Assembly: GCF_042651065.1 (NCBI RefSeq)
Contig: NZ_JBHSCH010000017.1
Location: 12,754-76,753 of the forward strand
DNA: 64,000 nt
From: Pseudoroseomonas aestuarii
GTDB lineage: Bacteria; Pseudomonadota; Alphaproteobacteria; Acetobacterales; Acetobacteraceae
Reading direction: 5' to 3'
Shown here: in pieces, positions 51,580 through 59,481 of the stretch
Position numbering within the stretch: the stretch's first letter is position 1
Layout of the letters: each line of letters starts with the position of its first letter
Notes under the pieces: model-generated
What the model was told of the DNA's origin: nothing
Databases searched by the model: none
The model's input: only the letters and a program-made list of their open reading frames with translations
Position numbers and translations under genes: made by a program

Positions 51580-53259
51580 ATGACGCATGACGAGTCCGCC
51601 CTGCGCTGGCAGCGCATCCTCTCGCCCACGCGGCGCGGCCTGTTCGCCATTGGCGGCGGCGCCGCGGCGGCGCTGGCCGCCGGCCCCGCCCGCGCCCAGG
51701 GCCAGCCCCAGGGCCGCCCGCCGGAGAAGCCGAAGGGGCAGGTGATCGTCGGCCTGTCGCAGGAGCCCACGGTGTTCCACCCGCTGATGCCGGGCATCGA
51801 GGTGGACCAGGGCGTCTGGTGGAACCTGTTCAGCACCCTCTGGTACATCGACCCGGACGGCAACTTCGTCCCCGACCTCGCCGCCGAGATGCCGACGCAG
51901 CAGAATGGCGGCATCTCCGAGGACGGGCTGACCTGGAAGATCAAGCTGCGCAAGGGCGTGACCTGGCATGACGGCACGCCCTTCACCGCCGAGGACGTGA
52001 AGTTCAGCCTGGACCTGATCAACAACCCCAATTTCCGGGTGCGCAACCGGGTCGGGCACGCGCTGGTCAAGGACATCCGGGTGGTGGCGCCGGACCAGAT
52101 CGAGTGGCGTATGGAGACGGCCTATGCGCCCTACCTCTCCATCCTCTCGCTCACCTTCATCGTGCCGAAGCACAAGCTGGCCGACGCGGCGGACCCGAAC
52201 AACACGCCCTTCCAGGCCGCGCCGGTGGGCACCGGCGCCTTCCGCTGGGGCAGCCGCGCGGCGGGCGACCACATCCTGCTGAACGCCAACCCCGCCTATC
52301 ACGGCAAGGGGCCGTATGTGGAACGGCTGGTGTTCAAGTACATCCCGGACCTGACGGTGCTCTACACCCAGTTCCGCACCGGGCAGATCGACTACACCGG
52401 CATCGGCGGCATCACCCCCAACTTCGCGCGCGAGGCGCAGGGGCTGCGCGGCCGCAAGGTGCATGTGAACCCCACCGCCTCGGTGGAGAGCATCGCCCCC
52501 AACCTCGGCTTCCCCGCCCTGGCCGACAAGGTGGTGCGGCAGGCGCTCTACATGAGCATGAACAAGAAGGCGCTGATCGACGCCATCTACTACGGCCTGC
52601 CGACGCCGACCGAATCCTTCCTCCCCCGGCAGTCCTGGGCCATCAACCCCGACCTGCCGAAGCACGAGTACAACCCCGCCAAGGCCAACGCGATGCTGGA
52701 CGCCGCCGGCTGGAAGCGCGGCGCGGGCGGCATCCGCGAGAAGGACGGGGTGCGGCTGGAGTTCACCAACTCCACCACCACCGGCAACCAGGTGCGCGAG
52801 CAGGCGCAGCAATACCTGATGCAGGAATGGCAGGGCATCGGCGCCGCCATGAAGATCCAGAACATGCCCGCCGCCGTCATCTGGGGCGAGTTCTGGCAGA
52901 TGTCGAAGTTCAACTCCGTCATGGTCAGCGTGAACTACCAGCTCGGCAGCGACCCGGACGTGACGCCGCGCTTCAGCAGCAAGGCCATCCCCGCCAAGGG
53001 CGGGCGCGGCCAGAACACCTTCCAGTTCGAGAACGCCGAGGTGGACGCGCTGCTGCTGAAGGGCGCCACCCAGTTCGACCAGGCGGCGCGCAAGGCCACC
53101 TATGGCCGCATCCAGGAGATCATCCGCGACGAGCTGACGATCCTGCCGATCTTCCAGCAGGTGCTGGTGGAGGGCGTGAAGGAAGGGCTGCACGGCTTCC
53201 GCGCCAACATCAACACCTCCTCCAACTGCTGGAACATCCGCGAGTGGTACTGGGCCTGA
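51580..53259 (+). CDS. ABC transporter solute-binding protein, family 5 (peptide type)
   Basis: Periplasmic binding protein of the DppA/OppA family, 559 aa. The signal is a Tat type: SPTRRGLFAIGGGAAAALAA, cleaved near AQ. The mature protein has GLSQEPTVFHPLMPG, the family stretch GLTWKIKLRKGVTWHDGTPF then TAEDVKFSL, and ALYMSMNKKALIDAIYYG. No permease or ATPase gene accompanies it, so it must share a transporter encoded elsewhere. ATG 51580 gives a compact Tat signal; GTG 51559 is in frame but has less support. A 15-bp tandem repeat begins at its stop codon. The FAD oxidoreductase downstream suggests the ligand may be an amine, amino acid or small peptide. Confidence 0.92.
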   Translation: MTHDESALRWQRILSPTRRGLFAIGGGAAAALAAGPARAQGQPQGRPPEKPKGQVIVGLSQEPTVFHPLMPGIEVDQGVWWNLFSTLWYIDPDGNFVPDLAAEMPTQQNGGISEDGLTWKIKLRKGVTWHDGTPFTAEDVKFSLDLINNPNFRVRNRVGHALVKDIRVVAPDQIEWRMETAYAPYLSILSLTFIVPKHKLADAADPNNTPFQAAPVGTGAFRWGSRAAGDHILLNANPAYHGKGPYVERLVFKYIPDLTVLYTQFRTGQIDYTGIGGITPNFAREAQGLRGRKVHVNPTASVESIAPNLGFPALADKVVRQALYMSMNKKALIDAIYYGLPTPTESFLPRQSWAINPDLPKHEYNPAKANAMLDAAGWKRGAGGIREKDGVRLEFTNSTTTGNQVREQAQQYLMQEWQGIGAAMKIQNMPAAVIWGEFWQMSKFNSVMVSVNYQLGSDPDVTPRFSSKAIPAKGGRGQNTFQFENAEVDALLLKGATQFDQAARKATYGRIQEIIRDELTILPIFQQVLVEGVKEGLHGFRANINTSSNCWNIREWYWA

Positions 53260-53345
53260 TCAAGCTGGGCCTGACCAAGCTGAGCCTGGCCAGGCTGGCC
53301 CTGACCAAGCTGGGCCTGACCAGGCTAGGCCTGGCCAGGACCCGC
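53256..53345 (+). repeat. 15-bp tandem repeat starting at a stop codon
   Basis: Five full units related to CTGACCAAGCTGGGC (53256-53270, 53271-53285, 53286-53300, 53301-53315, 53316-53330) and a decayed sixth. The first unit carries the stop codon of the binding-protein gene. In the +1 frame the repeat would read L-T-K-L-G. Confidence 0.88.
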
Positions 53346-53390
53346 CCGCAGCCCCTTCCGCCTTCCTGACCGCCTGCAAGGACACGCCTC

Positions 53391-54719
53391 ATGTCGCCAC
53401 CTGTCGACCGCATTGCCAGCGACGAGACGCTGCCGGAGGCGGTCGATGTCGTCGTCATCGGCGCCGGCATCATCGGCGTCGCCGCCGCCTACCACCTGGC
53501 GAAGAAGGGCCATTCGGTCGCGCTGATCGAGAAGGGGCATGTCGGCGCCGAGCAATCCAGCCGCAACTGGGGCTGGTGCCGCCAGCAGGGGCGGGACCGG
53601 CACGAGATCCCGCTCGCCCGCGCCAGCCTGGAGATGTGGGGCGGGCTGCACGAGGAGATCGGCGCCGATCTCGGCTTCCGCCGCAAGGGCGTGCTCTGGG
53701 TGACGAAGGACCCGAAGGAGCTGGCAGGCTGGGAGCGCTGGGCGAACGACGCGCGGCAGATGCAGGTGCACAGCCATATGCTGAGCGCCGCCGAGGTGGC
53801 CGAGCGCCTGCCGGACAGCACCGAGGGCTGGATCGGCGGCATGGAGACGCCGAGCGATGGCCGCGCCGAGCCCTCCAAGGCCGCGCCGGCGCTGGCCGCC
53901 GCCGCGCGCCGGCTGGGGGTGAAGCTGTTCCAGAACTGCGCCGCGCGCGGGCTGGAGACGAAGGCCGGCGCCATCGACGCGGTGGTGACGGAGAAGGGCC
54001 GAATCCGCGCCAGCGCCGTGCTGCTGGCGGGGGGCGCGTGGTCCACCCTGTTCTGCCGCCGCCACGGCATCGACCTGCCGCAGGCGATGGTGACGGGCAC
54101 CGCCTTCCGCACCACCGCCGCGCCGGCGCTGACCGAGGGTGCGCTGGGCACGCCGGGCTACTGCATCCGCCGGCGCGAGGATGGCGGCTTCACCGTGGCG
54201 CTGCGCGGCCGCGGCACGCTGCACCTGACGCCGGACGGGCTGCGCTACGCCCGCCAGTTCTGGCCCACCTTCCGCCAGCGCGCCGCCAAGCTGAAGATCC
54301 GCGTCGGCAAGCCATTCCTCGACGGGCTGATGGCCGGCGCCTCCTGGTCCCTCGACCGCGAATCGCCCTTCGAGCGCACCCGCGTGCTGGACCCGGCGCC
54401 GGACATGGCGCTGGTGGAGGAGGCGCTCGCCATGCTGCGCGCCGCCTACCCCTCGCTCGCCGGCATCGGCTGCGCCGAGGCCTGGGCCGGCTCCATCGAC
54501 TCGACGCCGGATGCGGTGCCGGTCATCTCGGCGGTGGAGAAGCTCAAGGGCTTCCACCTCGCCACCGGCTTCAGCGGGCACGGCTTCGGCATCGGGCCGG
54601 CGGCGGGGCGGCTGGCGGCCGATCTCGTGGCGGGGGATGCGCCGATCGTCGATGCCCACCCCTACCGCTACGCGCGGCTGGTGGACGGCACGGCGCTGGC
54701 GCCGGCGGGGGCGCTCTGA
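53391..54719 (+). CDS. FAD-dependent oxidoreductase (DAO/DadA family)
   Basis: A 442-aa flavoenzyme of the D-amino-acid oxidase fold. The N-terminal VVVIGAGIIGVAAAYHLA is the FAD-binding GxGxxG; EQSSRNWGWCRQQGRDRHE resembles the start of sarcosine/glycine oxidase-like enzymes; VLLAGGAWS and the C-terminal ATGFSGHGFGIGPAAGRLAADL complete the FAD site. It oxidises an amine or amino acid; the exact substrate is not readable. No signal peptide, so cytoplasmic. It follows the binding-protein gene by 131 bp (repeat array), probably one operon, and ends with hairpin copy D. Confidence 0.88.
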   Translation: MSPPVDRIASDETLPEAVDVVVIGAGIIGVAAAYHLAKKGHSVALIEKGHVGAEQSSRNWGWCRQQGRDRHEIPLARASLEMWGGLHEEIGADLGFRRKGVLWVTKDPKELAGWERWANDARQMQVHSHMLSAAEVAERLPDSTEGWIGGMETPSDGRAEPSKAAPALAAAARRLGVKLFQNCAARGLETKAGAIDAVVTEKGRIRASAVLLAGGAWSTLFCRRHGIDLPQAMVTGTAFRTTAAPALTEGALGTPGYCIRRREDGGFTVALRGRGTLHLTPDGLRYARQFWPTFRQRAAKLKIRVGKPFLDGLMAGASWSLDRESPFERTRVLDPAPDMALVEEALAMLRAAYPSLAGIGCAEAWAGSIDSTPDAVPVISAVEKLKGFHLATGFSGHGFGIGPAAGRLAADLVAGDAPIVDAHPYRYARLVDGTALAPAGAL

Positions 54720-54729
54720 CAGGAAAAGA

Positions 54730-54771
54730 GCGGGGGAAGGAATTCCCCCGCGCCCCCTTCTTTTTTCTGCA
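54730..54771 (+). terminator. GAATTC-centred hairpin repeat, copy D (inverted orientation)
   Basis: GCGGGGGAA (54730-54738) pairs with TTCCCCCGC (54743-54751), followed by GCCCCCTTCTTTTTTCTGC. The flanking arm is the reverse complement of the CAGAAAAAAGAAGGGGG arm of copies A and C, so this copy is inverted. In this orientation the T-run lies downstream of the FAD oxidoreductase gene and forms a good intrinsic terminator. Confidence 0.85.
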
Positions 54772-54821
54772 AGTTGGGCGCCGCTTGCGGACAGGCGCGC
54801 AGGCGCGGTAACGCGGCGGGC

Positions 54822-55895
54822 GTGGAACATGACGATCTCTGGCCCTGGCTGACAGGGCGGGCCTGGCCCTGCTGGCTGGCGCATGGCGTCGACTGGCAGG
54901 CGGGCGCCTTCCATGAAAGCCTGACGCTCGATGGCTATGCCTGCGCGGCGGAATTCCGCCGCCTGCGCGTGGTGGCGCGGCAGGTCTACAGCTTCTCCCT
55001 GGCGCACCGGCACGGGTTGCCGCGCGCCGCCGAGGCGGTGGAGCTGGGGCTGGACTTCCTCCGCCGCCGCGCCCGCCAGCCGGATGGCGGCTACGCCTGG
55101 CGCTTCGGCCTTGATGGCCGCGTGACCGACGGGCGGCGCGATCTCTACGACCACGCCTTCGTGCTGCTGGCGCTCTCCGCCGCCACCGCCGTGCTGCCCG
55201 CCGCGCCGCTGCGCGGCATGGCCCTGGCGCTGGACGATTTCATCGAGCGCCACATGGCCCACCCGGCGGGCGGCTATGTGGAGAGCCTGCCGCCCGCCCT
55301 GCCGCGCCGGCAGAACCCGCACATGCACCTGCTGGAAGCCCGCCTCGCCGCCGCCGAGGCCTTCGGCGAGCCGCGCTTCCTGGAGGGCGCGACGCGGCTG
55401 CTCGGCTTGTTCCGCGCGCGCCTCTTCCAGCCCGCCAGCGGCACCCTGGCCGAGTTCTTCGACGAGGAACTGGCGCCGCCCCCCGCGCCGCACCCGGTGG
55501 AGCCGGGGCACCATTGCGAATGGCTCTGGCTGCTGGAGTGGCACGCACGGCTGGCCGGCGGCCATGCCGCGCCGGAGGTGCCGGAGGCGCTGCGCGGCTT
55601 CCTCGGCGGCCCCGCCGCCCGCCGCCCCGAGGGCGCGCTGCGCGACGTGCTGGACAGCACCGGCGCCGTGCTGGAGCCGGGCGCCCGCCTCTGGCCGCAG
55701 ACGGAATGGCTGAAGGCCGCCACCGCGGCCGAGCGGCCCGCCGCCGCCCGCGTGCTGGGCGCCTATCTGCGCGAGGACGGGCTGTGGCATGAGCGCCGCC
55801 TGCCGGATGGCAGCCTCAGCCATGAGCCGGCGCCGGCCAGCAGCCTGTATCATCTGAGCTGCGCCATCGCCGCCACGGCCGCGCCACGGGGCTGA
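54822..55895 (+). CDS. AGE-family sugar epimerase/isomerase
   Basis: A 357-aa (alpha/alpha)6-barrel enzyme of the N-acylglucosamine 2-epimerase family, which includes mannose isomerase and aldose-ketose isomerases such as YihS. Conserved segments: RVVARQVYSFSLAHRHG, LYDHAFVLLALSAA, RRQNPHMHLLEARLAAAEAFG, HHCEWLWLLEWHARL and RLWPQTEWLKAATAAE, supplying the His/Glu/Arg active site. Start GTG 54822 gives the usual N-terminus (MEHDDLWPWL); no clear ribosome site. A TTG at 54774 would overlap the terminator repeat. trkA follows after 12 bp. Confidence 0.84.
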   Translation: MEHDDLWPWLTGRAWPCWLAHGVDWQAGAFHESLTLDGYACAAEFRRLRVVARQVYSFSLAHRHGLPRAAEAVELGLDFLRRRARQPDGGYAWRFGLDGRVTDGRRDLYDHAFVLLALSAATAVLPAAPLRGMALALDDFIERHMAHPAGGYVESLPPALPRRQNPHMHLLEARLAAAEAFGEPRFLEGATRLLGLFRARLFQPASGTLAEFFDEELAPPPAPHPVEPGHHCEWLWLLEWHARLAGGHAAPEVPEALRGFLGGPAARRPEGALRDVLDSTGAVLEPGARLWPQTEWLKAATAAERPAAARVLGAYLREDGLWHERRLPDGSLSHEPAPASSLYHLSCAIAATAAPRG

Positions 55896-55907
55896 AGGGA
55901 AAGCGGA

Positions 55908-57344
55908 ATGCGGATCATCGTCTGCGGCGCGGGCCAGGTCGGCACCACCATCGCGCGGCACCTGGCGCGGGAGGGCAACGACGTCACCGTCATCGACAGC
56001 TCCGTCGAGCAGGCCCGCCGCGCCGATGAGAGCTACGACGTGCGCGGCATGGCCGGCCACGCCTCCCACCCCGAGGTGCTGCGCCAGGCGGGCGCCAAGA
56101 ACGCCGACCTGCTGATCGCCGTCACCCGCTCGGACGAGGTGAACATGGTGGCCTGCCAGGTGGCCTACTCATTGTTCCACGTGAAGCGCCGCATCGCCCG
56201 GCTGCGCCACCATGGTTACCTGGAGCCGATCTGGAACGGCCTCTACGCCAGCGACCAGCTGCCGGTGGACGTCATCATCTCGCCGGAGCTGGAGGTGGCG
56301 CGCGGCATCGCCCGCCGCCTGCGCACCCCGGGCGCCTTCGACATGGTGCCGCTGGCCGATGGGCGGGTGCAGCTGCTCGGCATCCAGTGCGAGGATGCCG
56401 CCTGCCGCGTCGCCGGCGCGCCGCTCAGCGACCTGCGCCAGCGCGCCGCCGAGAACGGCTTCGTCGTCGTCGCCCTGGTGCGGGAGGGGCGCGCCTTCGT
56501 GCCCCGCCCGGAGGACGAGGTGCGCTGCGGCGACGATGTCTATGTCATCGCCCAGCCGGCGCAGGTGGACCAGGTGATGGCCGCCTTCGGCCACCGGGAG
56601 CAGGTGGCGCGGCGGCTGGTTATTGTCGGCGGCGGCCATGTCGGGCTGCACCTGGCGCGGATGCTGGGGCGGGAGGCGCTGGTCTCCCTCAAGATCATCG
56701 AGCACAGCCCGGAGCGCGCCGAGCAGGTGGCGCGCGAGCTCGGCCCCTCCGTGGTGGTGCTGTGCGGCGACGCGCTGGACCGCGAGCTGCTGGAGGAGGC
56801 CAATATCGGCGCCGCCGAGACCGTCATCGCCGTCACCAACGACGACGAGACCAACATCTTCGTCTCCGTGCTGGCCAAGCGGGAGGGCTGCCAGCGCGCC
56901 ATCACCCTGGTGAACAAATCCTCCTACGAGCCGATGATGGACACGCTCGGCATCGACACGGTGGTGAGCCCGAGCAGCATCACCATCTCCTCCATCCTGC
57001 GCCACGTGCGGCGCGGCGCCATCGCCCAGGTCTACCAGTTGCGCGGCGATTTCGGCGAGGTGCTGGAGGCCGAGGCGCTGGCCGGCTCCCGCCTCGTCAG
57101 CGGCCCGCTGGGCAGCATCGGCCTGCCGCCGGGCATGCTGGTGGGCGCCGTGCTGCGCGGCGGCGAGGCCATCATCCCCGATGCCGCCACCCGCATCGAG
57201 CCCGGCGACGACGTCATCGCCGTGGTCTCCCACGCGGCGCTGAAGCAGGCGGAGGCGGTGCTCACCGTGCCCGGCCGGGAGGATGACCGCCCGCCCCCCG
57301 GCCCGCCCCTCGACCCCGACGCCACCGACCCCGATGCGGCCTGA
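55908..57344 (+). CDS. trkA: Trk potassium uptake regulatory subunit TrkA
   Basis: Cytoplasmic NAD(H)/nucleotide-binding gating protein of the Trk potassium uptake system. The 478-aa protein has two RCK modules: the first begins MRIIVCGAGQVGTTIARHL, the second RRLVIVGGGHVGLHLARML near residue 240, each followed by an RCK_C domain (GDDVYVIA and GDDVIAVV). A Pro/Asp-rich tail adds about 20 residues compared with E. coli. The trkH start overlaps its last 11 bases. Confidence 0.95.
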   Translation: MRIIVCGAGQVGTTIARHLAREGNDVTVIDSSVEQARRADESYDVRGMAGHASHPEVLRQAGAKNADLLIAVTRSDEVNMVACQVAYSLFHVKRRIARLRHHGYLEPIWNGLYASDQLPVDVIISPELEVARGIARRLRTPGAFDMVPLADGRVQLLGIQCEDAACRVAGAPLSDLRQRAAENGFVVVALVREGRAFVPRPEDEVRCGDDVYVIAQPAQVDQVMAAFGHREQVARRLVIVGGGHVGLHLARMLGREALVSLKIIEHSPERAEQVARELGPSVVVLCGDALDRELLEEANIGAAETVIAVTNDDETNIFVSVLAKREGCQRAITLVNKSSYEPMMDTLGIDTVVSPSSITISSILRHVRRGAIAQVYQLRGDFGEVLEAEALAGSRLVSGPLGSIGLPPGMLVGAVLRGGEAIIPDAATRIEPGDDVIAVVSHAALKQAEAVLTVPGREDDRPPPGPPLDPDATDPDAA

Positions 57345-58851
57345 GCCGCCCCGCTCCCCCGCCGCCTCCGGGCAGGCCGCGGGCGGCTGGTCGCCGCCGC
57401 CGCTGCGGCCGGTGCTGCACCTCGTCAGCGGCATGCTGCTGGCGCTGGCCGCCTTCATGCTGCTGCCGGCGGCGGTGGACGCGGCGCATGGCCACCCGGA
57501 CTGGAAGCCCTTCGCCACCGCCAGCCTCGGCCTGCTGGCCGGCGCCGGCCTGCTGTTCCGCGCCACGCGCTGCCCGCTGAAGGGCGGGCTGACGCTGCGC
57601 CAGGCCTTCGTGCTGACGCCGCTGAGCTGGGCGGCCATCACCGCCTGCGCCGCCATCCCTTTCTATCTCTCGCTGCATCCCGGCCTCGGCGGCAGCGTGA
57701 CCAATGCCTATTTCGAGGCGGTCTCCGGCCTCACCACCACCGGCGCCACCGTCGTCACGGGGCTGGACCACGCGCCGCCGGGCATCCTGCTCTGGCGCTC
57801 GCTGCTGCAATGGCTGGGCGGCATCGGCATCATCGCCACGGCGCTGGCCATCCTGCCGGCGCTCGGCGTCGGCGGCATGCAGCTGTTCCGCACCGAAAGC
57901 TCCGACCGCTCGGAGAAGGTGCTGCCGCGCGCGCGGCAGATCGCCACCGCCATCAGCGCCGTCTATCTGGGCATGACGGTGGCCTGCGCCCTGGCCTATC
58001 TCGCCGCCGGCATGGCGCCCTTCGCCGCGGTGGTGCACGCGCTCAGCACCATCTCCACCGCCGGCTTCTCCACCTCCGATTCCTCGCTGGCCAACTGGGA
58101 CAACCCGGCCATCCACTGGATCGCCACGGCGGGGATGCTGGCCGGCGCGCTGCCCTTCGTGCTCTACCTGCGCGCCCTGCGGCGGGACTGGGAGATCCTG
58201 CGCGACCCGCAGGTGCGCGCGCTGCTCGGCCTGCTGCTCGGCGCCATCCTGCTGGTGGCGGCGATCCTGGTGCTGCGCGGCACCTACGGGGTGGAGGCGG
58301 CGCTGCGCCACGCGGCGCTCAACGTCGTCTCGGTGGTCACCACCACCGGCTTCGCCTCGGCCGACTACATGCAGTGGGGGGGTGCCGCCACCGGCATCTT
58401 CTTCGCGCTGATGTTCGTCGGCGGCTGCACCGGCTCCACCGCCGGCGGCATGAAGATCTTCCGCTTCGTGGTGGTGGCCATCATGCTGCGGGCGCATTTC
58501 CTGCGGCTGCTCTACCCGCGCGGCGTGTTCCCGCGCGTCTATGCCGGGCGGCCGCTGCCGGACGACGTCATCGGCTCCGTGGTGGTGTTCTTCGCGCTGT
58601 ATTTCCTCTGCTACGGCGCGCTCACCATCGCGCTGATGGCGATGGAGCTGGATTTCCTCACCAGCGCCAGCGCCGCCGTCAGCATGCTCTCCAATGTCGG
58701 GCCGGGGCTCGGGCCGGTGATCGGCCCGGCCGGCAATTTCGCCGGGCTGCCGGAGGCGGCGAAATGGCTGCTCTGCTTCGCCATGCTGCTGGGGCGGCTG
58801 GAGCTGTTCACCGTGCTGATCCTGTTCATGCCGCGCTTCTGGCGCGGCTGA
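57334..58851 (+). CDS. trkH: Trk potassium uptake channel subunit TrkH
   Basis: Membrane pore of the Trk potassium system, 505 aa. Four selectivity-filter loops are visible: SGLTTTGATVV, STISTAGFSTSD, SVVTTTGFASADY and SMLSNVGPGLG, each with the key glycine, and MFVGGCTGSTAGGMKIFRFV is a highly conserved segment. ATG 57334 lies inside the trkA 3' end (11-bp overlap), giving a 25-residue cytoplasmic Pro-rich lead before the first span. Forms the functional uptake unit with TrkA. Confidence 0.95.
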   Translation: MRPEPPRSPAASGQAAGGWSPPPLRPVLHLVSGMLLALAAFMLLPAAVDAAHGHPDWKPFATASLGLLAGAGLLFRATRCPLKGGLTLRQAFVLTPLSWAAITACAAIPFYLSLHPGLGGSVTNAYFEAVSGLTTTGATVVTGLDHAPPGILLWRSLLQWLGGIGIIATALAILPALGVGGMQLFRTESSDRSEKVLPRARQIATAISAVYLGMTVACALAYLAAGMAPFAAVVHALSTISTAGFSTSDSSLANWDNPAIHWIATAGMLAGALPFVLYLRALRRDWEILRDPQVRALLGLLLGAILLVAAILVLRGTYGVEAALRHAALNVVSVVTTTGFASADYMQWGGAATGIFFALMFVGGCTGSTAGGMKIFRFVVVAIMLRAHFLRLLYPRGVFPRVYAGRPLPDDVIGSVVVFFALYFLCYGALTIALMAMELDFLTSASAAVSMLSNVGPGLGPVIGPAGNFAGLPEAAKWLLCFAMLLGRLELFTVLILFMPRFWRG

Positions 58852-58863
58852 GGCGCGGCCGGC

Positions 58864-59046
58864 TCAGTCGCGCAGCAGCAGGATCCCGCCCCAGGACAGG
58901 CCGAACATCGCCGCCACGACCACCCCGGCGGCGGCGCGGGGGTGGCGCGCCGCGCGCTCCAGCAGCAGGCCGGCGAGGGTGGCGCCCATCGCGAACAGCC
59001 CCAGCACCAGCAGGAAGCCGAGCAGGACGGGGTTGCTGGCCACCAT
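58864..59046 (-). CDS. 60-residue two-span membrane protein
   Basis: A short protein with two hydrophobic segments (about 6-28 and 39-57) joined by RAARHPRAAAG and ending GGILLLRD. No family recognised. Its ATG overlaps the stop of the upstream small gene by one base (TGATG), which argues that both are real and coupled. Convergent with trkH, 12 bp from its stop. Confidence 0.55.
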   Translation of the reverse strand: MVASNPVLLGFLLVLGLFAMGATLAGLLLERAARHPRAAAGVVVAAMFGLSWGGILLLRD

Positions 59047-59321
59047 CAGGCCAGCGGCTGTCCGGCCTGCCGGGCCGCGCGGCGCTCGGCGCGCAGCCGG
59101 GCGCGCTCCTCGTCGGTCAGCTGGGCGTAGCGGGCGCGGGACATGCCGAACCAGGCCGTGCGGGTGCCCGGCTTGGGCTGGCCCGCCTGGGCACGCTCTC
59201 CCTCCGCCTCCTCAAGCCCCGGTGGGGTTTCGTTGGCGGCATCCTTGGTGGCGGGCGGATAGGCCGCGAGCCACCCCATCAGCGCCAGCGGCCAGAGCCG
59301 AAGTCCAGACATATCCGTCAT
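59046..59321 (-). CDS. 91-residue hypothetical membrane-anchored protein
   Basis: Starts MTDMSGLRLWPLALMGWLAA with one hydrophobic N-terminal segment (signal or anchor), then an acidic Pro-rich linker and a highly charged C-terminal helix, SRARYAQLTDEERARLRAER and onward. GGAGGG lies 5 bases before ATG 59321, a good ribosome site. No family recognised. First gene of a two-gene unit with the 60-residue protein, divergent from hrcA. Confidence 0.6.
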   Translation of the reverse strand: MTDMSGLRLWPLALMGWLAAYPPATKDAANETPPGLEEAEGERAQAGQPKPGTRTAWFGMSRARYAQLTDEERARLRAERRAARQAGQPLA

Positions 59322-59481
59322 GAGGCCCTCCGCGCTTGTTCGCGCCCTGCGGCACACCATTAGGATAGAAGAAGTGCAACGCGTTGATGGCCAGGATGTG
59401 TCCGCGCGTGACAAGATTGGCGCGAAGTGTCACCCGATTGCTTCACGGATGCTTGAGGCCGGGGCAGAGCGCCGCAACGTG

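Noticed and set aside
51560..51580. Alternative GTG start at 51559 for the solute-binding protein.
   Set aside because: Adds seven charged residues before a complete Tat signal; the ATG at 51580 has GGGAG at acceptable spacing.
54774..54821. A TTG start extending the AGE-family epimerase by 16 residues.
   Set aside because: It lies just beyond the terminator repeat, and the added residues are atypical; GTG 54822 gives the family-like N-terminus.
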